Source: Alcaligenaceae bacterium UBA6179 (GTDB lineage: Bacteria > Pseudomonadota > Gammaproteobacteria > Burkholderiales > Burkholderiaceae_B). Taken from it: a DNA stretch of 12,982 bases. The stretch's first letter is position 1, and each line of letters begins with the position of its first letter. The stretch is from positions 1 to 12,982 of the forward strand of contig DITR01000187.1 of NCBI GenBank assembly GCA_002422175.1. The letters are read 5' to 3'. Of this stretch, positions 7,627 through 12,982 are shown one piece after another. The position numbers and the translations under genes are program-made. The notes beneath the pieces were generated by a model that was given only the letters and a program-made list of their open reading frames with translations, was not told the DNA's origin and searched no databases.

Positions 7627-8619
7627 TTAAAGACGAATATTAAGACGGTGTGAAATCTCGCCAACAATACCACGACGGAATGCTAGCACACACACAACAA
7701 AAATAGCACCAGTGGCGATTGTGCTCCAGCCGCCTAAGTTAGCTAAATAATTTTGTAGATTGATCACGATTGCAGCACCCAACACTGGGCCCCAAAGGGT
7801 ACCAATACCACCTAAGATGGTCATTAAAACGGCTTCACCCGATGTGTGCCAAAACACATCACCCAATGAGGCCAGTTGAAGCACAAGGCTCTTTAAGCCA
7901 CCGCCTAAACCTGCTAAGCCAGCAGATATAGTGAAAGCCATTAATTTATAGCGATCAACGTCATAACCCAAAGAAATGGCACGAGGTTCATTTTCACGAA
8001 TAGATTTAAGCACCTGACCAAAAGGTGAGCGTACAACACGTTGAATTAACAAGAACGCAACTATAAACACGCCTAATGCGAACCAATACATATGCGAAGA
8101 GTTTGATAAATCAAATAAACCTAAAAAGTAGCCACGAGGAACGCCTTGTATGCCATCTTCACCGTTCGTGAAGGGTAATTGAGTTGCAATGAAATAAACA
8201 ACCTGCGCTAAAGCTAAGGTGATCATGGCAAAGTAAATGCCTTGCCGGCGTATGGCCAGTGAACCAAACACATATCCTAGTGCGGTTGAAGCGATGACCC
8301 CAACGAGTAGACCTAACTCAGGGGTGACGCCCCATTCTTTCATCGCATGTGCTGTGACGTAAGCCGATGTTCCAAAAAATGCCGCATGACCAAATGACAA
8401 TAAGCCCGAGAAGCCTAGCAACAAATTCACAGACGCTGCAAAAATAGCAAAACAAAACACCTTCATCATGAACAAGTCATAGACTGCATTTTGAAAAGGC
8501 AACAAGGCGAGTAAAACAAAAACCACTATGGTTATTTTGTTTATCATCGTGGTATTGATGATAGATGGTTTAATAGCAGCTGCTTGAGCAGATGTATGAG
8601 TTGATGTTGTTGTGTTCAT
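7627..8619 (-). CDS. livM: Branched-chain amino acid-type ABC transporter permease, LivM-like
   Basis: This is one of two inner-membrane permeases of a Liv/HAAT-type importer. It has 330 residues, with a short hydrophilic threonine/alanine-rich N-terminus and then many hydrophobic spans. Family hallmarks are NLLLGFSGLLSFGHAAFFG (about 65-85), the cytoplasmic loop RSIRENEPRAISLGYDV (conserved REN and A-x-x-G-Y motif that contacts the ATPase) and GGIGTLWGPVLGA near the C-terminus. The start at 8619 is preferred over a TTG at 8649 because AAGGG (8630-8634) lies 10 bases upstream; this site overlaps the livH stop codon, so translation of the two permeases is probably coupled. It is the last gene of the operon. 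Its stop faces the ackA stop across 16 bases with no clear terminator. The substrate is unknown. Confidence 0.93.
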   Translation of the reverse strand: MNTTTSTHTSAQAAAIKPSIINTTMINKITIVVFVLLALLPFQNAVYDLFMMKVFCFAIFAASVNLLLGFSGLLSFGHAAFFGTSAYVTAHAMKEWGVTPELGLLVGVIASTALGYVFGSLAIRRQGIYFAMITLALAQVVYFIATQLPFTNGEDGIQGVPRGYFLGLFDLSNSSHMYWFALGVFIVAFLLIQRVVRSPFGQVLKSIRENEPRAISLGYDVDRYKLMAFTISAGLAGLGGGLKSLVLQLASLGDVFWHTSGEAVLMTILGGIGTLWGPVLGAAIVINLQNYLANLGGWSTIATGAIFVVCVLAFRRGIVGEISHRLNIRL

Positions 8620-8632
8620 GATAAATTGACCC

Positions 8633-9547
8633 TTAACGAACTTTGCCAAACAAACCGGCTGGTTTGATCAAAAGCACAATAATCATGATGACGAAAATTG
8701 AAACCGATGAGGCTTGCGGATAAAACACTTTAGTTAACCCTTCAATCACGCCTAAACCTAAGCCAGTCAGTATTGAACCCGCGATTGAACCCATGCCGCC
8801 AATCACTACGACTGCAAATACAACAATAATGAGATCTGAACCCATGATGGCTGTAACTTGATAAATGGGTGCCGCGAGAACGCCAGCAAAGGCAGCTAAA
8901 GCACAGCCTGCACCATAAGTCAGGGTAATAATTAAGGGTACATTGACGCCTAGTGCTTGCAATAACCTGGGGTTTTCAGTGCCCGCGCGTAGCAAACTAC
9001 CCAAATTGGTTCGCTCAATAAAGAACCATGTTGCAAAGCATGCGGCTAGCGCCATGCCAACAACCCATAAGCGATACCAAGGAATAAATAATTCATTTAC
9101 GCGCATACCGCCACGCAAAAGGTCAGGTACAGGATAACTGTTGCCTAGCACACCAAACCAGTGGCGAAACAAACCTTCAATGACCAATGCCAAACCAAAA
9201 GTCAGCAATAAACCATACAAATGATCTAGGTGGTAGAGGCGTTTGAGCATGGTTTTTTCAATCACAATGCTAAATAAGCCCACCACTAATGGTGCAACAA
9301 CAAGTGCTAACCAATAAGGTAGTTGTAAGTCAGGCATACCCACCCAACCACCCACTTGGGTGAGGCCGATCCAGGCCACCATGGCGCCCAACATGTATAA
9401 GGCGCCATGGGTAAAGTTGATCACATTGAGTAACCCGAATATGACTGCCAAGCCTAAGCTTAAAAGCGCATAGAAAGAGCCATTGATTAAGCCAATCAAT
9501 AACTGCGAAATTAGCGCTTGCGGTGATATGCCGAGCAACTCAAACAT
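8633..9547 (-). CDS. livH: Branched-chain amino acid-type ABC transporter permease, LivH-like
   Basis: This is the second inner-membrane permease of the Liv-type importer and the partner of LivM in the transmembrane channel. The 304 residues are typical. The N-terminal part contains LINGSFYALLSLGLAVIFGLLNVINFTHGA, split across the first spans, the usual LivH start with its NFTHG motif. The middle carries LLRAGTENPRLLQALGVNV, the loop that couples to the ATPase, and GGMGSIAGSILTG lies toward the C-terminus. Roughly eight hydrophobic segments are visible. The ATG at 9547 has a strong ribosome site, AGAGGA at 9554-9559, 6 bases upstream. The gene follows the binding-protein gene by 28 bases and precedes livM by 13. 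Confidence 0.94.
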   Translation of the reverse strand: MFELLGISPQALISQLLIGLINGSFYALLSLGLAVIFGLLNVINFTHGALYMLGAMVAWIGLTQVGGWVGMPDLQLPYWLALVVAPLVVGLFSIVIEKTMLKRLYHLDHLYGLLLTFGLALVIEGLFRHWFGVLGNSYPVPDLLRGGMRVNELFIPWYRLWVVGMALAACFATWFFIERTNLGSLLRAGTENPRLLQALGVNVPLIITLTYGAGCALAAFAGVLAAPIYQVTAIMGSDLIIVVFAVVVIGGMGSIAGSILTGLGLGVIEGLTKVFYPQASSVSIFVIMIIVLLIKPAGLFGKVR

Positions 9548-9553
9548 GATTAT

Positions 9554-9559
9554 TCCTCT
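9554..9559 (-). promoter_or_regulatory. Ribosome binding site of livH
   Basis: Read on the - strand this is AGAGGA, a close Shine-Dalgarno match 6 bases from the livH ATG. It is clearly better than the sites seen before livF and livG in the same operon, which suggests efficient independent initiation of livH. Confidence 0.7.
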
Positions 9560-9575
9560 AATTAAAACGAGTCAA

Positions 9576-10799
9576 TTAAGACTTAACGCCTGTCACAAGA
9601 ACGCATTTAGACTGTGACAAGGGCAGTGTTGCGTCTTTAGCAGGAATGACTTGCAAAACAGATGCCACATCATTCTTGTTTTTTGACTCTTTAGGTGTTT
9701 TAACTTGCAGCAAGTACATGTCATGCTCAAACTTACCATCAGCACGAATCACACCTTTGAATAAACCATCATCAATAGGGGTTGACTTGAGATGCTTCAT
9801 GACGGCATCTGAGTTGTCAGTACCGACTGCTTTAATGGCCTGTAAGTAGTTCAAGGTGGCAGAATAAACGCCTGCTTGTACTGATGTCGGTGCAACACCA
9901 TTAAATCGTTTCATGAAGCGGTCGGCAAACTTGCGGTTTGCGTCTGAGAAGTCCCAGTACCAACCCACTGTAAAGTTCATGCCTTGAGTGTCTTTCAAGC
10001 CTAAAGCTTGTACATCACTGATAAACATGAGCAAGGGTACGATGGTTTGCTTAGAACCCACAATACCCAATTCAGCAGCCTGTTTGATTGAGCCAATCGT
10101 GTCGCCGCCTGCATTGGCTAAAGCAATGACTTCAGCCTTTGATGATTGAGCTTGCGACAAGTAAGAAGCAAAGTCAGTTGTTTTAATGGGGTGCAAGACA
10201 CTGCCCACAACTTTGCCACCTTTTGCGTCAATCACTTCAGTCGCATCACGTTGTAATGTGTGACCAAACACATAGTCAGCAGTCAAAAAGAACCACGTTT
10301 TTTTGCCTGAAGCTAAAACGCCAGCAGCAGTACCGTTTGCCAAAGCATACGTGTCATAAACATAGTGAATGGTGTAAGGGTTGCAACGTTCGTTGGTAAT
10401 AGGCAATGAAGCTGCGCCCGTTACAATAGCGATACGCTTAAGTTGATCTGCAACTTCCATGGCGGCTAAGGCTGATGAGCTTGCAACGTTTCCCATAATC
10501 ATGTCAACGTTATCGCGCTCAAACATTTCGCGCGCTTTCGAAGCAGATAAGTCTGCTTTTGATTGGTGGTCAGCTGAAGTAATCTTGATGGGTTTGCCTA
10601 AAACTGTTCCACCCACATCTTCAGCGGCCATTTGAGCAGCCAAGACGGCACCAGGACCCTCTACTGCTGAATAAATACCCGACAAATCGGTTAAAACGCC
10701 GATATTGACAGAGTCGTTGCTAATGCTTTGAGCCGAGGCAACACCAACGCTTGCAAATAAGGCGCCAGCAATAAGTTTTGAAAGATAACGCTGTTTCAT
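9576..10799 (-). CDS. ABC transporter periplasmic substrate-binding protein (Liv/Peripla_BP_6 type)
   Basis: This is the extracytoplasmic receptor that captures substrate and delivers it to the LivHM permease. Starting at ATG 10799 it has 407 residues, with a classic signal peptide: positive MKQRYLSK, a hydrophobic core, and cleavage after ASA near residue 23. The mature protein opens with SVNIGVLTDLSGIYS, the first strand and ligand loop of the type I periplasmic-binding fold. It continues with GNVASSSALAAMEVA (about residues 100-115, ligand loop) and KKTWFFLTADYVFGH at the start of the second lobe. Two cysteines, in NERCNPY and at SQSKC near the C-terminus, may form a disulfide. GGAGA (10807-10811) 7 bases upstream supports the start; a longer frame to 10856 would overlap livF. 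The family binds branched-chain amino acids, other amino acids, amides or organic acids, so the name livK is not assigned. Confidence 0.92.
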   Translation of the reverse strand: MKQRYLSKLIAGALFASVGVASAQSISNDSVNIGVLTDLSGIYSAVEGPGAVLAAQMAAEDVGGTVLGKPIKITSADHQSKADLSASKAREMFERDNVDMIMGNVASSSALAAMEVADQLKRIAIVTGAASLPITNERCNPYTIHYVYDTYALANGTAAGVLASGKKTWFFLTADYVFGHTLQRDATEVIDAKGGKVVGSVLHPIKTTDFASYLSQAQSSKAEVIALANAGGDTIGSIKQAAELGIVGSKQTIVPLLMFISDVQALGLKDTQGMNFTVGWYWDFSDANRKFADRFMKRFNGVAPTSVQAGVYSATLNYLQAIKAVGTDNSDAVMKHLKSTPIDDGLFKGVIRADGKFEHDMYLLQVKTPKESKNKNDVASVLQVIPAKDATLPLSQSKCVLVTGVKS

Positions 10800-10806
10800 C
10801 TTGTAG

Positions 10807-10811
10807 TCTCC
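10807..10811 (-). promoter_or_regulatory. Ribosome binding site deciding the binding-protein start
   Basis: Read on the - strand this is GGAGA, 7 bases before the ATG at 10799. Together with the signal peptide that begins at that ATG, it rules out the longer frame starting at 10856, which would overlap the end of livF. Confidence 0.7.
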
Positions 10812-10845
10812 AGAGATGACGGCAAAGCCGTAAATTGTAAAAAAG

Positions 10846-11556
10846 TTAAACACCAAGAAGGGTTTCTAATGTTTTGCGGTTTTCTTCGAGCCGCTCTTTT
10901 TCAACCATTTTGACGACTTCGCCATGTTCAATGACATAGTTTCGATCAGCCAATTTTGAAGCAAATCTAAAATTTTGTTCAACCAATACAATAGTGAAAC
11001 CTCGTTCACGCAATGTGCGTACGATTTCACCTAATTTTTGAACAATAACAGGGGCTAAGCCCTCGGTGATCTCATCAAGCAACAACAGGTTTGCACCGGT
11101 TCGTAAAATACGTGCAATAGAAAGCATTTGTTGCTCGCCGCCTGAGAGACGGCCCCCTGGGCTTGAGCGGCGTTCTTTTAAATTAGGAAACATCTCATAA
11201 ATTTCTTCAACTGATAAGCCTGTTCCTTGCCCTACTTCTGGGGGCAACATTAAGTTTTGCTCGCATGATAGGCTGGCAAAAATGCCGCGCTCTTCGGGGC
11301 AATAACCAATGCCGAGTCGTGCTATTTCGTGGGTTGGCTTACCAATAACTTCAGTGCCGTTTACTTTAATTGAACCTTCTGCGCGCCCAATCAAACCTAA
11401 TATTGAACGAAGTGTGCTGGTGCGACCCGCGCCATTGCGGCCTAAAAGGCAAACAACCTCACCACGATGAACAGTTAAATCAATGCCATGCAAGACATGA
11501 GACTCACCGTACCATGCGTTGAGGCCTTTGATTTCGAGTGCGGTAGTGTCAGACAT
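10846..11556 (-). CDS. livF: Liv-type ABC transporter ATP-binding protein, LivF-like, with Arg in Walker A
   Basis: This is one of the two cytoplasmic ATPases powering the importer. It has 236 residues from ATG 11556; an in-frame TTG at 11574 is less likely because similarity starts at ALEIKGLNAWYGESHVLHG. The ABC motifs run in order: Walker A GRNGAGRTS (39-47), the Q-loop region GIGYCPEERGIF (82-93), signature LSGGE (137-141), Walker B LLLLDEITEG (157-166) and the switch region VEQN (192-195), the usual LivF form without histidine. Two departures stand out. The invariant Walker A lysine is arginine (R45, codon CGC at 11422-11424), and the usual DEP after Walker B is DEI. The signature and catalytic E162 are kept. 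The gene lies 89 bases after livG and 46 before the binding-protein gene. ATP binding may be weaker here, with LivG carrying the canonical site. Confidence 0.93.
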   Translation of the reverse strand: MSDTTALEIKGLNAWYGESHVLHGIDLTVHRGEVVCLLGRNGAGRTSTLRSILGLIGRAEGSIKVNGTEVIGKPTHEIARLGIGYCPEERGIFASLSCEQNLMLPPEVGQGTGLSVEEIYEMFPNLKERRSSPGGRLSGGEQQMLSIARILRTGANLLLLDEITEGLAPVIVQKLGEIVRTLRERGFTIVLVEQNFRFASKLADRNYVIEHGEVVKMVEKERLEENRKTLETLLGV

Positions 11557-11645
11557 TAAGCGTAAATTACCCAATAGTTAAAAACAAGTCATTCAAGTAA
11601 ACGCTTTGAGCATTATGAATGAATGTTGTGAATAAACAGTATGAA

Positions 11646-12422
11646 TTAATGGCCGGCTAACTCAGTATCAGCAGAACCCATGTAAGCTTCCATGACCTGT
11701 GGGTTGTTAGAGACCGTTTCATAATTGCCCTCAGCGATGATCTCACCCCGTTGCAAGACTGAAATCGTATTGGCAATATTGGAAACCACTTTCATATTGT
11801 GTTCCACCATAATAATGGTGCGGCCAGCCGATACCTTGCGAATGAGTTCAGCCACGCGCTCAACGTCTTCGTGGCCCATGCCTTGCGTGGGTTCGTCAAG
11901 TAACATGACCTCTGGGTTCATGGCAACCGTTGTGGCTATTTCTAGCGCGCGCTTTCGACCATAAGGTAAATTGACTGCGGTTTCTTCCGCATAGTCAGCT
12001 AGACCCACTTGTTCTAGTGCATCGAGTGCACGCTCATTTAAAACATTTAGTGAGGCATCACTTTTCCAAAAATGAAAAGAGGTGCCTAATTGTCTTTGCA
12101 AACCAATGCGTACATTTTCTAGTACTGACATATGCGGGAAAACAGCTGAAATTTGAAATGAACGCACGACCCCTTCACGTGCAATTTGCGAGGGTGTTTG
12201 ACTGGTGATATCAACCCCATTAAATAGTATTTGACCCTTGGAAGGCGTTAAAAACTTGGTGATCAAATTAAAGCATGTACTTTTGCCTGCACCATTGGGG
12301 CCAATGATGGCATGAATGGTATGCCGTTTAACTTTTAAATTAACGTCATTTACCGCGACAAAACCCAAGAACTCTTTGGTTAATTGACGCGTTTCAATGA
12401 CATGTTCAGACGTATTTTTCAT
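11646..12422 (-). CDS. livG: Liv-type ABC transporter ATP-binding protein, LivG-like
   Basis: This is the partner ATPase of LivF and the first gene of the importer operon. It has 258 residues, the usual LivG size. Motifs are Walker A GPNGAGKST (41-49, K47 present), the Q-loop region VVRSFQISAVFPHMSV (85-100), the LivG-type signature LPYGRKRALEIA (152-163, in place of LSGGQ), Walker B VMLLDEPTQGMG (172-183) and the switch histidine H208 in VEHN. The C-terminal tail ends in the MEAYMG motif typical of LivG. No Shine-Dalgarno sequence is visible just before ATG 12422. A candidate promoter places the RNA start at about that ATG, so translation may be leaderless. The intact site here complements the altered Walker A of the LivF-like partner. 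Confidence 0.94.
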   Translation of the reverse strand: MKNTSEHVIETRQLTKEFLGFVAVNDVNLKVKRHTIHAIIGPNGAGKSTCFNLITKFLTPSKGQILFNGVDITSQTPSQIAREGVVRSFQISAVFPHMSVLENVRIGLQRQLGTSFHFWKSDASLNVLNERALDALEQVGLADYAEETAVNLPYGRKRALEIATTVAMNPEVMLLDEPTQGMGHEDVERVAELIRKVSAGRTIIMVEHNMKVVSNIANTISVLQRGEIIAEGNYETVSNNPQVMEAYMGSADTELAGH

Positions 12423-12429
12423 AGCTGAG

Positions 12430-12458
12430 TTTATAACCTAATTGGCATTTATTTTCAC
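12430..12458 (-). promoter_or_regulatory. Candidate sigma-70 promoter of the liv operon
   Basis: On the - strand, GTGAAA (12458-12453, 4 of 6 matches to TTGACA) and TATAAA (12435-12430, 5 of 6 to TATAAT) are 17 bases apart. Only 7 bases separate the -10 box from the livG ATG, so the RNA would start at or next to the start codon. The whole 90-base gap between the acyl-CoA dehydrogenase stop and livG is A+T-rich and shows no clear terminator or operator. Confidence 0.4.
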
Positions 12459-12512
12459 TCATTTGTTTAAAGTGTTTACCCTAATCTTATTGCTGAATAT
12501 TGTTATTAATTA

Positions 12513-12982
12513 TTAAAAAGCCCCACCTGTTTCGATGCCTTGCCGACCTGCAGTAATGGCAGCAACCAAACCTAAAGCGGGCAGCAATACATGTTGGCCA
12601 TAAAAATAGGCGCTGGCTCTTTTTTGCAAAGCAAAAGAAGTCTTGTTCTCTGTTTCATGGCAAATTAAGGCTGCACGTGCCATCATCCAGCCTCCTAGCA
12701 CATGGCCGGCAAGCATGAGAAGCGGTACTGAACCAAAATAAGCTGCAGGCGCGTCAGTTTTGCCATGTGTCAGCATGTAGTCAAAGCATACTTTTAAAGC
12801 ATCATGGCCTGCTTTTAAATTTGCACCCAAGTTTTTTAAATCGCTATCTTGAGTTTGATTAAGCAAGCCGATAGTGGTGGCCATATCAGTTAGTAAAAGG
12901 CTGGCACATGCACCTTGATCGCGTAATAACTTGCGCCCAAGCAAATCATTGGCTTGAATCGCGGTGGTGCCTTCGTAAATGG
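12513..12982 (-). CDS. Acyl-CoA dehydrogenase, C-terminal part (cut by window edge)
   Basis: Only the last 156 residues or so are in the window; the gene continues past the right edge. The first visible residues, IYEGTTAIQANDLLGRKL, are the family hallmark, and the glutamate of YEGT (codon 12972-12974) is the expected catalytic base that removes the alpha proton of acyl-CoA before FAD reduction. After it comes a helical extension ending with AYFYGQHVLLPALGLVAAITAG. That resembles the extra C-terminal domain of the long FadE/DmdC-type acyl-CoA dehydrogenases (about 590 residues) rather than short-chain types. The substrate cannot be told from this part. It is co-oriented with the liv genes and ends 90 bases before livG. 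A metabolic link to the importer is possible but not shown. Confidence 0.85.
   Translation of the reverse strand, partial: IYEGTTAIQANDLLGRKLLRDQGACASLLLTDMATTIGLLNQTQDSDLKNLGANLKAGHDALKVCFDYMLTHGKTDAPAAYFGSVPLLMLAGHVLGGWMMARAALICHETENKTSFALQKRASAYFYGQHVLLPALGLVAAITAGRQGIETGGAF

Noticed and set aside
8620..8649. TTG start of livM overlapping the end of livH
   Set aside because: The ATG at 8619 has an AAGGG site 10 bases upstream and fits the family N-terminus. The TTG has no visible ribosome site.
9570..9583. Small hairpin with a short T-run between the binding-protein gene and livH
   Set aside because: On the - strand the stem is only 4 base pairs (AGTC/GACT) and overlaps the binding-protein stop codon. 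It is too weak to call a terminator or attenuator.
11557..11645. Separate promoter for livF in the 89-base livG-livF gap
   Set aside because: CATAAT on the - strand resembles a -10 box, but the hexamer 17 bases upstream (ACTGTT) does not resemble a -35 box. Co-transcription from livG is simpler.
1..12982. Mobile elements, CRISPR arrays, tRNA or rRNA genes, defence or toxin-antitoxin genes
   Set aside because: I saw no transposase or integrase motifs, no spaced repeat arrays, no cloverleaf or rRNA sequence and no small paired genes. The genes are conserved housekeeping and transport genes.

Overview
The window looks like chromosomal DNA from a betaproteobacterium of the order Burkholderiales, most likely an Alcaligenaceae-type genome with a base composition lower in G+C than usual for that group. 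This rests on the gene order ftsZ - lpxC - DUF721/dciA - M23 peptidase - secA, and on protein details such as the FtsZ N-terminus and its DIPAFLRRQAD tail. The genus cannot be fixed from the sequence alone. No mobile element, CRISPR array, rRNA or tRNA gene was seen.

Left half (1-7610), mostly + strand: this is the distal end of the division/cell-wall cluster and its usual neighbours. ftsZ (division GTPase) is followed by a 203-base intergenic stretch with two tandem hairpins and a candidate lpxC promoter. Then comes lpxC (committed step of lipid A synthesis). A small DUF721/DciA-like gene on the opposite strand ends 1 base after lpxC. A secreted M23 peptidase gene diverges from it. secA (protein-export ATPase) follows, with ackA (acetate kinase) close behind and no pta gene visible. 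The theme is envelope growth and export, with acetate/acetyl-phosphate metabolism attached at the end.

Right half (7627-12982), all on the - strand: transcription runs right to left. The window edge cuts an acyl-CoA dehydrogenase gene, of which only the C-terminal part is present. A complete five-gene ABC importer of the branched-chain-amino-acid (Liv/HAAT) type follows in the order livG, livF, binding protein, livH, livM. Together these encode two ATPases, a periplasmic receptor and two permeases. The transported substrate cannot be read from the sequence.

Most of the window is ordinary, well-conserved housekeeping and transport DNA. The points worth a second look are: arginine in place of the Walker A lysine in the LivF-like ATPase; a candidate promoter that would make the liv transcript leaderless; a perfect inverted repeat filling the spacer of the candidate lpxC promoter; the paired hairpins after ftsZ; an 8-base triple tandem repeat ahead of ftsZ that closes all three frames; and ackA placed behind secA without pta. 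I found no convincing evidence of a new defence, mobile or biosynthetic system.
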